Shown piece by piece: positions 51,151 to 62,599 of a stretch of 64,000 nt of DNA. The notes below the pieces were generated by a model, which saw only the letters and a program-made list of their open reading frames with translations, was not told the origin of the DNA and made no database searches. The DNA lies in NCBI RefSeq assembly GCF_028476545.1, contig NW_026731948.1:333001-397000 (forward strand), written 5' to 3'. Both the position numbers and the translations under genes were made by a program. The DNA is from Physella acuta. Lineage: Eukaryota > Mollusca > Gastropoda > Physidae. Position 1 is the stretch's first letter. Each line of letters opens with the position of its first letter.

Positions 51151-51330
51151 ATGGAAGACATGGAGTTTGAGCAGTTTATTGAGCCTCTGCAGCAGTGCCA
51201 AGAAGCTTTCCGTTTGGCGAAATCTGAGAAAAAGAAAGACAAAGCACCCAAGCCAGCCCCTGCCCCCCCCCCCCCCCCAGAGATAATAGAGGACTGTGAC
51301 AAGGAAGTGGAGGAAGTCAGTGATTAACAG
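51151..51330 (+). pseudogene. Small acidic/Pro-rich ORF, split by a MITE
   Basis: ATG at 51,151 opens 59 codons ([20 protein letters not shown]..., then Lys-rich, then a poly-Pro run coded by a C tract, ending EEVSD). The stop comes from sequence at the edge of the MITE at 51,328-51,679. Beyond the MITE an acidic stretch (DEDDTSAVNLK) continues in the matching frame. A Cys-rich stretch (DYWCGCARDEWCFFLCDSKLR) lies at about 51,770-51,845 in another frame. An AATAAA at about 51,964 followed by a 12-A run suggests either a real 3' end or a retrocopy. I do not recognise the family. It could be a disrupted small gene or a processed copy. Confidence 0.4.
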
Positions 51331-51679
51331 TGGCGTAGCGAGGGGGGGTGTGTGGATCGCACCGGATGACACCATTTAGGGGGGGGGGGTGACACCAAGG
51401 TAAAAAAAAAACGCAAAATATATAGAGAAAAATGATAATTCCACAAGTGATTAATTCGAGTGTTAAAAAGTCTTTTTAGAGCAAATTTGACAAATCCCGA
51501 CAAGGGTGGAGGGGGGGGGGATGCAAATCGAAAGTTTGGTGGGGGTGCAAATCGAAAGTTTGAGGGGGGGGGGGGGAGATGCAAATCGAAAATTGAAAGT
51601 ATGTCCCCGGGCGTCGGGAAGGGTCGCTACACCTCTGGGGGGGGGGGGGGTGACACCATTAAGTGCCGCTACGCCACTG
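51328..51679. mobile_element. Nested hAT-like MITEs with poly-G runs
   Basis: The outer element has inverted ends CAGTGGCGTAGCG and CGCTACGCCACTG and flanking octamers GTGATTAA/ATGATGAA (six of eight match). It contains GTGACACCATT words. A second family lies inside it, with GCAAATCGAAAGTTT, GTCCCCGGGCGTCGGGAAGG and GTCGCTACACCTCTGG, so one element inserted into another. It interrupts the small ORF at 51,151. Confidence 0.75.
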
Positions 51680-51979
51680 ATGATGAAGATGACACATCAG
51701 CTGTCAATCTAAAAGCGCAGACTTTGAAATCACATTAAACAACGACACCAGTGAGAGCAGCCCAGAAATTGTGGAGGATGTGGATTATTGGTGTGGGTGT
51801 GCTAGGGATGAGTGGTGTTTTTTTTTATGTGACAGCAAGTTGAGGTAATGGGGGGGGGGGGCTTGTTGACAGCTTGAACAAGACATTTTGAATTGCATGA
51901 ATGTATGCTAGGAATTTATATTATTTCATTATTCATACAATCTTGTTTGTATTAGATTTTTGTAAATAAATTCAAAACT

Positions 51980-52432
51980 TAAAAAAAAAAAAGTATCCTT
52001 ATGTGGTTGCTTAAAATTTGTATCATTTTAATTCTCTGTAATCCCAAATTTATTTCAGCTCTACTTAAAGCCCAAAACCTCCCCCCCCCCTCCCCCCCCC
52101 CCCGTCAGCCCACCACGCCGATGGGGAAAAAAATCCCTTGAATCATCATTTAAACACATTTGCATTTTCAGGTTGTTTTTTCTTAAAATAAAATTGTAAT
52201 TAGACTTTTTGTATTAGGTATATGTATAAGTAAACCATCTTAAATGAATGAAAGTAGGTTACATGTAAGAAACAAGTTTTACTATTGTAAATCTGTATCA
52301 GTCCTCACAAGCCAATGATGAAAACTGTAATACTAAAGCGAACACGCAAGTCAAACTGACGCTGTAAATTACATGTCTGAGGCGTAAAAAAAAGACGTAA
52401 TAAAAGAATGAATTATTAAAATAATGTCTTAG
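51980..52432. other. No gene seen; poly-C tract
   Basis: AT-rich sequence with a long C-run near 52,080-52,105. No exon is recognised. Confidence 0.4.
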
Positions 52433-55400
52433 GGTGGTGACAATTTGTTAGGGTGGTGGTGAGCTGAGTTATGACGTAGTGTGTGGAATGACGATGTGTG
52501 TTGTTGCAATGTGTGTGCGAACACAATATGTGCGTGGTGACAATATGTGTGGTAACGATGCGACGCGACGAAATGTGGGTGGTGATCAATTGTGTGTGTG
52601 TGTGGTCATGATGTGTGTGATAATGATGTGTGTATGTGGTCACGATGAGTGGTTGTTGACGGTGTAAGAGTAATGATGATATGTGTGTGATGATCATGTA
52701 TGTGTATTGATTTTTGTGTGTCATGACGATATGTATGTATGGAGACAATATGTGTGTGGTGATCATATGTGTGTGGTGACGATGTGTGTGTGGTGACGAT
52801 GTGTGTGTGGTGACGATGTGTGTGTGGTGACGATGTGTGCGGTGACGATGTGTGTGTGGTGACGATGTGTGTGTGGTGATGATGTGTGTGTGGTGACGAT
52901 GTGTGTGTGGTGACGATGTGTGTGTGGTGACGATGTGTGTGTGGTGACGATGTGTGTGTGGTGACGATGTGTGTGTTGTGACGAAGTAACGATGTGTGTG
53001 TGGTGACGATGTGTGTGTGGTGACGATGTGTGTGTGGTGACGATGTGTGTGTTGTGACGAAGTAACGATGTGTGTGTGGTGACGATGTGTGTGTGGTGAC
53101 GATGTGTGTGTGGTGACGATGTGTGTGTTGTGACGAAGTAACGATGTGTGTGTGGTGACGATGTGTGTGGTGACGATGTGTGTGTGATGACGATGTGTGT
53201 GTTGTGACGAAGTAACGATGTGTGTGTGGTGACGATGTGTGTGGTGACGATGTGTGTGTGGTGACGATGTGTGTGTGGTGACGATGTGTGTGTGGTGACG
53301 ATGTGTGTGTTGTGACGAAGTAACGATGTGTGTGTGGTGACGATGTGTGTGGTGACGATGTGTGTGTGGTGACGATGTGTGTGTGGTGACGATGTGTGTG
53401 TGGTGACGATGTGTGTGGTGACATTGTGTGTGTGGTGACGATGTGTGTGTGGTGACGATGTGTGTGTGGTGACGATGTGTGTGTGGTGACGATGTGTGTG
53501 TGGTGACGATGTGTGTGTGGTGACGATGTGTGTGGTAACGATGTGTGTGTTGTGACGAAGTAACGATGTGTGTGTGGTGACGATGTGTGTGTTGTGACGA
53601 AGTAACGATGTGTGTGTGGTGACGATGTGTGTGGTGACGATGTGTGTGTGGTGACGATGTGTGTGTGGTGACGATGTGTGTGTGGTGACGATGTGTGTGT
53701 GGTGACGATGTGTGTGTGGTGACGATGTGTGTGTGGTGACGATGTGTGTGTTGTGACGAAGTAACGATGTGTGTGTGGTGACGATGTGTGTGTGGTGACG
53801 ATGTGTGTGTGGTAACGATGTGTGTGTGGTGACGATGTGTGTGGTGACGATGTGTGTGTGGTGACGATGTGTGTGTGGTGACGATGTGTGTGTTGTGACG
53901 ATGTGTGTGTGGTGACGATGTGTGTGTGGTGACGATGTGTGTGTGGTGACGATGTGTGTGTGGTGACGATGTGTGTGTTGTGACGAAGTAACGATGTGTG
54001 TGTGGTGACGATGTGTGTGTGGTGACGATGTGTGTGTGGTAACGATGTGTGTGTGGTGACGATGTGTGTGGTGACGATGTGTGTGTGGTGACGATGTGTG
54101 TGTGGTGACGATGTGTGTGTTGTGACGAAGTAACGATGTGTGTGTGGTGACGATGTGTGTGTGGTGACGATGTGTGTGTGGTAACGATGTGTGTGTGGTG
54201 ACGATGTGTGTGGTGACGATGTGTGTGTGGTGACGATGTGTGTGTGGTGACGATGTGTGTGTGGTGACGATGTGTGTGGTGACGATGTGTGTGGTGACGA
54301 TGTGTGTGTGGTGACGATGTGTGTGTGGTGACGATGTGTGTGTGGTAACGATGTGTGTGTGGTGACGATGTGTGTGGTGACGATGTGTGTGTGGTGACGA
54401 TGTGTGTGGTGACGATGTGTGTGTGGTGACGATGTGTGTGTTGTGACGAAGTAACGATGTGTGTGTGGTGACGATGTGTGTGTTGTGACGATGTGTGTGG
54501 TGACGATGTGTGTGTTGTGACGATGTGTGTGTGGTGACGATGTGTGTGGTGACGATGTGTGTGGTGACGATGTGTGTGTTGTGACGATGTGTGTGTGGTG
54601 ACGATGTGTGTGGTGACGATGTGTGTGTGGTGACGATGTGTGTGTGGTGACGATGTGTGTGGTGACATTGTGTGTGTGGTGACGATGTGTGTGTGGTGAC
54701 GATGTGTGTGTGGTGACGATGTGTGTGTGGTGACGATGTGTGTGTGGTGACGATGTGTGTGGTAACGATGTGTGTGTTGTGACGAAGTAACGATGTGTGT
54801 GTGGTGACGATGTGTGTGTGGTGACGATGTGTGTGGTAACGATGTGTGTGTTGTGACGAAGTAACGATGTGTGTGTGGTGACGATGTGTGTGTGGTGACG
54901 ATGTGTGTGGTAACGATGTGTGTGTGGTGACGATGTGTGTGGTGACGATGTGTGTGGTAACGATGTGTGTGTTGTGACGAAGTAACGATGTGTGTGTGGT
55001 GACGATGTGTGTGGTGACGATGTGTGTGTGGTGACGATGTGTGTGTGGTGACGATGTGTGTGTGGTGACGATGTGTGTGTGGTGACGATGTGTGTGTGGT
55101 GACGATGTGTGTGTGGTGACGATGTGTGTGTTGTGACGAAGTAACGATGTGTGTGTGGTGACGATGTGTGTGTGGTGACGATGTGTGTGTGGTAACGATG
55201 TGTGTGTGGTGACGATGTGTGTGGTGACGATGTGTGTGTGGTGACGATGTGTGTGTGGTGACGATGTGTGTGTTGTGACGATGTGTGTGTGGTGACGATG
55301 TGTGTGTGGTGACGATGTGTGTGTGGTGACGATGTGTGTGTGGTGACGATGTGTGTGTTGTGACGAAGTAACGATGTGTGTGTGGTGACGATGTGTGTGT

Positions 55401-56150
55401 GGTGACGATGTGTGTGTGGTAACGATGTGTGTGTGGTGACGATGTGTGTGGTGACGATGTGTGTGTGGTGACGATGTGTGTGTTGTGACGAAGTAACGAT
55501 GTGTGTGTGGTGACGATGTGTGTGTGGTGACGATGTGTGTGTGGTAACGATGTGTGTGTGGTGACGATGTGTGTGGTGACGATGTGTGTGTGGTGACGAT
55601 GTGTGTGTGGTGACGATGTGTGTGTTGTGACGAAGTAACGATGTGTGTGTGGTGACGATGTGTGTGTTGTGACGATGTGTGTGGTGACGATGTGTGTGTT
55701 GTGACGATGTGTGTGTGGTGACGATGTGTGTGGTGACGATGTGTGTGGTGACGATGTGTGTGTTGTGACGATGTGTGTGTGGTGACGATGTGTGTGGTGA
55801 CGATGTGTGTGTTGTGACGAAGTAACGATGTGTGTGTGGTGACGATGTGTGTGGTGACGATGTGTGTGTGGTGACGATGTGTGTGTGGTGACGATGTGTG
55901 TGTTGTGACGAAGTAACGATGTGTGTGTGGTGACGATGTGTGTGTGGTGACGATGTGTGTGTGGTAACGATGTGTGTGTGGTGACGATGTGTGTGGTGAC
56001 GATGTGTGTGGTGACGATGTGTGTCTGGTGACGATGTGTGTGTTGTGACGAAGTAACGATGTGTGTGTGGTGACGATGTGTGTGTGGTGACGATGTGTGT
56101 GTGGTGACTATGTGTGTCACTACGATGCGTGTATGTGACTGTGTTTTCAT
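52433..56150. repeat. 3.7-kb satellite, GTGACGATGTGTGTGTG unit
   Basis: A tandem array of 17-bp units GTGACGATGTGTGTGTG with 15-bp variants lacking one GT. A recurrent variant contains TTGTGACGAAGTAACGATG. The first few hundred bases are more diverged and the core (about 52,750-56,110) is very regular. Higher-order copies exist: the rare variant GTGACATTGTGTG appears at about 53,420 and 54,664, and the block from about 53,620 resembles that from about 55,000. The minus strand stays open for 1,244 codons (Thr/His/Arg-type repeats), an effect of the repeat and not a gene. Confidence 0.97.
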
Positions 56151-56199
56151 GACTGTGTATGTGTAGTTACAGCTCTCTGTATGTACGAGCTTACTGACT

Positions 56200-56377
56200 C
56201 AGAGGCGTAGCGACGGGGAGGGGGGGTACATATGTCCCCGTGCGCTGATCCTAGGAGCGCCAAAATAAGCTCATTTTAGCTGCTATTTTTAATTTTAAAC
56301 ATAAAAAAATATAAGGGGGGGGGGGTGGCAAATTGAAAGTTTGTCCCTGGGCGCCGGGAGGGGTCGCTACGCCTCTG
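56200..56377. mobile_element. hAT-like MITE, 178 bp
   Basis: Inverted ends CAGAGGCGTAGCGAC and GTCGCTACGCCTCTG, flanked by TACTGACT and AACTGACT, an 8-bp target duplication with one mismatch. The element carries a poly-G run and the GTCCCTGGGCGCCGGGAGGG segment shared with 43,185 and 51,500. It has no coding capacity. Confidence 0.88.
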
Positions 56378-57989
56378 AACTGACTTGACGACCAAGCATA
56401 GATGATCTGTAACATAAAAAAAAGATTTACTTAAGTTTTACATCTTCTGTCTCCCCTATTGAATTGTGTCACCATTTCTCGATGGTGTAGCTAACACCAA
56501 TCACTTAACACCACGGCCACTATTTTGCATTTAGTCACCGCCTCCTTCACCAACTACCGCTTACATACAGTAAAGCGCCATTCTTTGTTAAAAACGTAAG
56601 TAAAATTATAGTATAAACTAATAGCAGTCACTTCCCCCCCCCCCCCCCTCCTTCACACCCCCAAAGTAACGTTACGCAAGTTGTACACACCCCCACATTA
56701 TCATAACCTTGCGTTATTTAGTCTACTGCTTACATATTGCACTTATAACAATTCAAAACTGTTGTCAATATATTTCCCATTTACTGGAGCAGTGATTTAC
56801 CAAACCCATACAAATGGCACGCCCAAAGCCTTTCAACATTGATTAAAACTTTAACCGTGTTACACTAAATTAGAAATATCACTCGTAAAGTCTGCTTCAT
56901 TTCTTGTAGAAAGCGCAGCGTAGCTTAAAATTTTAAATATAACTTACTTCTTCGGCAAGTCTTCGGTGTCATAGCCTCAACTCGAAACCCCAGCCTATTC
57001 AAAGGTTTTAATTTTTCCCTTATTAAATACCCTCAACAAACTTTAACGTTTTCTATATATTTTTTTTCATGGTTTAATTCGCGGGTTTTGATCACCGCGG
57101 TACTTGAAATAGGCTTGATTATTTTTCTACTGCGCCGACTGCTATTCACGGAGGGACCCACGGCGAGACAGCCCATTCACACCTCGTCACCGTCTGCTGC
57201 TCCTACAACTGGGTCCACCTTTGTGGACAAATAACCGTGCCGGTTAAACGGCCTAACTCCCCCGACCGGAACCTCTGTGGGCCAAGTCACGTGATGTTTA
57301 GTCTCAGCTGGTGGCGTCGGTCGGTATTTACTTGATTGTACTGAGATCACACGGGTTTAGGAGTCGGGGAGTCACTGAGTTCACGCGAGGGTTTCCCAGA
57401 TAGAAAAAAAAAATAATTGTTTTGTTCCGTATTACTGATTCGAGTTTTTATCAATGGGGCGGGGGGGGGGGGGGGGGCGGAGTAGACGATTATTAAATCT
57501 CTTTAACCTTTGAAGAAAAAAAAGCATCCATATAGTCAAGCTAGACACATTTATGTTTCGTTTAACACCAGACTCACAGTTTATCATGCGAAACATTTCT
57601 GTCCACCCCCCCCCCTCCCCACCACGTCCTCAACCTGACCTTATATAGCACTCTAAAAATATCAACGAGGAAAAGGGAGGTCACACCTCGTAGTTTTTTT
57701 CTTTCTTTCGGTATTTAGAGGCGCCAGAAGTCGGCGAAATTATTTCCAATATCCCACAAAAAAAAACGACTTGAAATGTCTTTTGTCCCACGCCCGCGGA
57801 GGCCCCTCAAAGATCTTGTACAAACCAGCGACTCCACGAGATCCAATATTTAAACTACACGAATACACAGTCCACCTTCCCCTCCCCGCCCGTCAGTACT
57901 GATCTGATCCTCAGATCCTGGTCCAGTTGACTACAGCTGTGTTGGGTAGAGTGAAAGCTAGTTCAGTTCCAGAATTAGGATGGTGTGGT
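56378..57989. other. No gene recognised; locally CpG-richer segment
   Basis: Mostly AT-rich with long C and G runs (about 56,635, 57,460 and 57,605). The part at about 57,070-57,400 is richer in CpG and includes a GTCACGTGATG E-box. It may be a promoter or 5' UTR of a gene outside the window, but no coding exon is visible. Confidence 0.3.
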
Positions 57990-58262
57990 CAGTGGCGTCA
58001 CACGTGGGGGTGGATGGGGGGGGGGGGGTTGCGGACCGTATACGGTGACACCATGGGGGAGTGGAAAAATAACAAAATTAAAATTTGATTAGAGATAACT
58101 GCATCAGTTAACACTAGGTGACGCCATCCGACTCGGGAAGACGGGTGACACCAAAAACCATTCAGAGAGGTGATACCATTTAGTGGAGTGACACCATTTA
58201 AAGAGTGACAAAATTTAGAGAAGTGACACAAATTAGAGGGGTGACACAATTTAGAGGGGTGC
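57990..58262. mobile_element. Decayed MITE of the CAGTGGCG / GTGACACC family
   Basis: Starts CAGTGGCGTCACACG with a G-run and has repeated GTGACACCATTTA-like words, as in the outer element at 51,328. No clear right end was found. Confidence 0.55.
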
Positions 58263-58510
58263 CAAATTTAAATTTATTAGTAGTTTTAAACTGCTGTATA
58301 CATTTTAAACTGCTGTTAATCATACTACAAAGGCGTGTCATTATTTTAATGTGTCGCCCACGTTGTAAATAATTTTTCAGCAGAACACACGCCGTCTAGA
58401 TATGGTATAATCTTCGAGTGCAGTCCAACCAACTCCCCCCTCCCTCCACAAAAATACCCAAACAAGAGTTAACTTTTCTTGTTGTGATCGTGTTATATAC
58501 GACAACGCGA

Positions 58511-58732
58511 TGAGGTGGTCGGGCAGTAGATTACACGACTGTTGACTCCAAAGTCTAGAGTTCGGATCCAGCGCTTGAGTCCGTAGGGTGTCCTTGTGTC
58601 CACCCAGCCAAAATGGGTACCTGACCCACGTTAGGGAAAGTGAAGGTGCCTGTGCTGACCACACCATCCCGTCGTATGTCAAGATAACAAAAATCATGAA
58701 CTCTACTTCACCTGCCCATCAGGTTCGAAAAG
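58511..58732 (+). repeat. tRNA-derived SINE, family A, fullest copy
   Basis: Begins GAGGTGGTCGGGCAGTAGA (A-box-like) with GAGTTCGGATCC (B-box-like). It continues AAATGGGTACCTGACCCACG, TTAGGGAAAGTGAAGG, GTGCTGACCACACCATCCC and ATGAACTCTACTTCACCTGC, ending near CAGGTTCGAAAAGG. Diverged or partial copies occur at 8.9, 15.5, 21.2, 23.6 and 30.4 kb. Confidence 0.8.
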
Positions 58733-58939
58733 GTAACTTATAAAAGACAACCTATAAGAATTAAAACAACTACAACAAGGAGGCCCATATCGATCAATTG
58801 TGTGTGTGTGTGTGGGGGGGGGGTAAGGGTGAGGGGCCTGTAAGTGTAGCTTTGCTTCCATGCATTCGACGCCACACTGGCTAGCTGTCAACATTTCATC
58901 TGAAATCTGAAGATCTAAACCATTCCTTAACCCTTGTTG

Positions 58940-59085
58940 GGGATGTGTATGTGTGTGTGTGTGTGCGTGCGTGTGTGTGTGTGCGTGCGTGTGTGTGTGT
59001 ATGCGTGTGTGTGCGTGTGTGTGTGTGTGTGCGTGTGTGTAAGCGTGTGCCTATGTGTGTGTGTGTGTTTGTGTGTGTGTCTAGG
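58940..59085. repeat. GT microsatellite with GC interruptions
   Basis: About 145 bp of (GT)n with GTGC and TATG interruptions. Opposite-strand open frames here are simple-repeat artefacts. Confidence 0.95.
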
Positions 59086-59935
59086 GCTAAGTGTCTCCAT
59101 GCCTGACCACAGCCGGATGCCTCCATCTTGTTTTTGGCGGCGATCTTTGTGTGTTTCCGGTTTCGCTATTTTAATGACGGAGGTTTGGGCGGTGAGTCTA
59201 AATTTACTGCGCAGTTTTATTTGGTTTCCTGTTCTTTATGCTGCTGTTTATTATGCATAAAATAAACGGGCACTTGAAATGTGCAGCTGGATTTAAATCG
59301 CAATCAGTCATTGGCGTGCGCTATATCTGGACATAGAAAAAAAGGCTGACAATATTTTCCTTTTTACTATCTCGTAAACGAAGTATAGAGGAAATATTGG
59401 AATCGTGCAAAAATAAATAAACCGGGAGTGATCTCCCCTAAACTTTATCGAATATTCTTATATAAAATAACAGAGGATGGGAACTCGGGCTATAGACATG
59501 ATTTTTAATCCATTTTAAATACTTAAAGTTTTAAAAATAGAATAAAATCTCGTAGACAAATTAATTGCACACCAAGTGAACGCGAATAAAAAAGCGCATA
59601 ATAGTGCGCAATATTATTAGTACTTTTAAAATTTACATTAGTTTTTTGAGAAATCGGAAGTAGCGTAAATAAGTACTTCCGGTCAACGAAAAATTCTCAA
59701 AATTTGACAGAAGGTATAGAATTAGATCTTTTACTTACATATCAAATTTCATTTATCTATCTGAAATAGTACTCAAGTTATAGGCTTTTGAAAAATTCAA
59801 AGTAGAAAAAGTACCACTTCCGGTTATCCGAAATCGCTCAAAAGTTGATACGGATCTACGATTTTGATAAAATACTTGTATATGAAATTTCATCAACCTA
59901 GCTGTAACGGTACTCAAGTTATCGTGTTTACACCC

Positions 59936-59937
<2 letters not shown>

Positions 59938-60006
<69 letters not shown>
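59938..60006. repeat. (AC)n microsatellite inside the palindromic element
   Basis: About 34 AC units at the junction CACCCGG/ACAGACATACGG. The matching position in the opposite arm carries a (TC)n(TG)n tract, so the element seems to seed microsatellites at a fixed place. Confidence 0.95.
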
Positions 60007-60010
<4 letters not shown>

Positions 60011-60349
60011 TACGGACAAGATTGCAAAATTATGTTTTTCCGTATCAGTGAGATGTAAAACGTCGAGATTTGCAAAAATCTCGATTTTTTTTTTGCACGA
60101 TTACAAGACTTTCTCTATACTTCGTATATACGAGAAAGTAAAAATGCACATTTTCACAGATCTCGACGTTTTTTACACATCCCTGAGTCGGAAAAACATA
60201 GTTTTGCAATTGTGTCCGTATTTCTCTCCAGCCGATCAAACACTATTTTCTATGAAAGACTCAATGAAATTATCAATGACAGAGTCAATGATAACTACCG
60301 CTCCATCATTGACAAAAACAGAGATAGCCATTCGCATGGGGTGTTCTCT

Positions 60350-60353
60350 CCCT

Positions 60354-60411
<58 letters not shown>

Positions 60412-60412
60412 A
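60350..60412. repeat. (TC)n-(TG)n microsatellite
   Basis: About 25 TC units followed by a few TG units within the right arm of the palindromic element. Confidence 0.95.
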
Positions 60413-60885
60413 TGTATATAAATACGATAACTTGATCACCATTACAGCTAGGGTGATGAAATTTCATATATATGTATTATATCAGATTTGTAGTTCTGTA
60501 TCTCCTTTCAATGTTTCAAAAGCCTATCACTTGAGTACTGTTTCAGATAGAGAAATAAAATTTCACATGTAAGTAAAAGATCTTATATTCTCTGTCTTCT
60601 TTCAAATTTTGAGTAATTTCCGTTGTAATTTACGCTATTTCCGATTCCTTAAAAAAACGCATATGAATGTATAAGGTACAAATAATTGTCCGCACTATTA
60701 TACACATATTGACATTCACTTTTTTTACGAGATTCTATTCTATTTTAAAAAGTTTAAGCTATTAAAAATCGATTAAAAATCATGTCTATATCCAGAGTTG
60801 CCAACCCCCGAAGTGTTATATATGAATATTCGAGAAAGATTAGGGGAGATCACTCCCGCTTTTAAAAAAAGAGGAGTGATCACTG

Positions 60886-62023
60886 TAAGTATTACCATAC
60901 AATGCCATACATGGGTCTTGTATTTCACAAGGGAGAGGACGCCAAACTTTTTCCAAAGTTATCTGCTGGCCTACAATAACATCATTTCCTGAACTCATTC
61001 GTTTGATCATGGTTATTTACATCTATTGTTTCATTTTTGCGCTTGTCCCTTCTTAAAGGGATCCAAAATTTTGACACGTACAAGTATTGCTCATCATCAT
61101 GAAATGAAGGAATTAATATATATTCTGGCTTTTAGCTTAACAATTTAATGTGAAGATATTTTTAAATAAATCTAATATTAAATTGTATTATAAAAATATA
61201 ATTATAACAGTATTTTAATACAATAAAAAATATTATTTGTTATTTGTATAGACATTTTCATAAATTTTATTCTTATATTTTTAGGTATTCTTTTTTTTTT
61301 CTTACTATATATTTTTTTAACCTTAAGTTTGAAATTGTTCCCCTTTGCTAATATGTTAGTTTTAATTTTTAAAAAATGGGAGATAATTAATTCCAATTTT
61401 CTCGGATGTGGAGAAACTAAATCAACAGCTGACAAACCCTGCTAACATTGAATTACTTAAGGGTGATGCACGAAATACAAAAAAGGAAAGTGGGTAGGTG
61501 ATTGCTGACTATTTGGGTTGCGGTCAAGTCTTTTTCAAATACAAACGTTCTGTTTTAACAATGTTTTCTTCCTAGGTCAGCATGTTCGTATATCTGTCTC
61601 TGGGTGCTTTTACTCTTTGGTGATAATTAAATATTTAAAAAACATTTTGAATCTAATTTATATTAAAAGATTTACGTGTATATGTCGTTAACCGTGAACT
61701 ATAACTTAGATAACAACAAGTAAGAGACGTCTTAGTGATCGCCCATGTGATGCGGGAATGTTTTATGTATCGTACTGTTTCTAGGCTTGTAGGGGATCTT
61801 TACCCTTCTGTTTAGAATCATGTACAGATACCCCAGTTTGAAATATAGGAACACTCGCACAATTCCAACTTCAAGGATATAGCGTCTTTTTTTAAATTAT
61901 GTGCACCAGTTCAAATATCCTACTCCTAACTATACTGGCTTCTGTTGTCCTATGCTAATACTTTCTAAAACCTTTTCAACTATTTGACCCTATGCTTCAA
62001 ATATTATAAACTTTAAACCCTTA
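60886..62023. other. No gene seen
   Basis: AT-rich sequence with no recognisable exon, RNA gene or repeat family. Confidence 0.4.
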
Positions 62024-62031
62024 GATGTAAC

Positions 62032-62251
62032 CAGTGTTTCTTCCAGACATTTTTCTCCGGGGGGGGGGGGGGGGGCGGTAAACTTTCTTCGGGAGGGGGG
62101 GGGGGGGCGGACACTGTTAAAAGTATATATTTTCTATATAAATTATATGAATTTCATTTCGTTCGGGGGGGGGGGGGGGGGGTAAAATTTTTTCGGGGGG
62201 AGGGGGGGGGTTGGCAAAGCCCCCCCGAAGAGATGCCTGGAAGAAACTCTG
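62032..62251. mobile_element. hAT-like MITE, 220 bp, perfect 8-bp target duplication
   Basis: Ends CAGTGTTTCTTCCAGACA and TGCCTGGAAGAAACTCTG are inverted repeats with a few differences. GATGTAAC flanks both sides exactly (62,024-62,031 and 62,252-62,259), the 8-bp duplication typical of hAT. The interior holds four long G-runs and an AT-rich spacer. A fragment is at 33,937-34,049. Confidence 0.9.
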
Positions 62252-62364
62252 GATGTAACCTCATTAACTTATCCCCGGTCTATGCTCTTGTTTTAAAACA
62301 CTTTTCATTTCAATTATTGAAACAAATACAACAACATCAACAACCGTGTTTCTTTCAGACTTTT

Positions 62365-62590
62365 TACTTTCTCGTATACGAAGTATAGAGAAAGTTTTGT
62401 AATCGTGCAATAAAAAAAATCGAGATTTTGACAAATCTCGAAGTTTTACGCGTCGCTGATTCGAAAAAACATAGTTTTGCAATTTTGTTCGTATGTCTGT
62501 ATGTGTGTATATCTGTATGTCTGTAAACACGATAACTTGAGTACCGTTACCGTTTTTCAAAAGCCTATAACTTAAAAGTTGACCAGGAAA
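62365..62590 (+). mobile_element. Half copy of the TACTTTCTCGTATACGAAG element
   Basis: Starts ACTTTCTCGTATACGAAGTA followed by GAGAAAG, then AATCGTGCAA, ATCGAGATTTTGACAAATCTCG, ATAGTTTTGCAATT and AACACGATAACTTGAGTACCG. The order matches one arm of the palindrome at 59,335-60,885, but as a single unit. Confidence 0.7.
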
Positions 62591-62599
62591 ATGCACAAC

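Larger units (their letters stand above)
59335..60885. mobile_element. 1.55-kb near-palindrome: two head-to-head copies of an unclassified element
   Basis: The left arm (59,335-59,940) is inverted relative to the right arm (about 60,410-60,885). Both share GGGAGTGATCTCCCCTAA, TAGACATGATTTTTAATC, AGATCTTTTACTTACAT, GTACTCAAGT and ATGAAATTTCATCA words. The centre near 60,110-60,137 is a hairpin of CTTTCTCTATACTTCGTATA and ATACGAGAAAG. Flanking it are TCGAGATTTGC repeats and microsatellites, (AC)n on one side and (TC)n(TG)n on the other. A single half copy is at about 62,365-62,580. Confidence 0.75.

Noticed and set aside
52416-56150. 1,244-codon open frame on the minus strand of the satellite, with smaller nested frames
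   Set aside because: Pure short-unit repeat translated as His/Thr/Ser/Arg words. No start context, no domain and other frames are also open.
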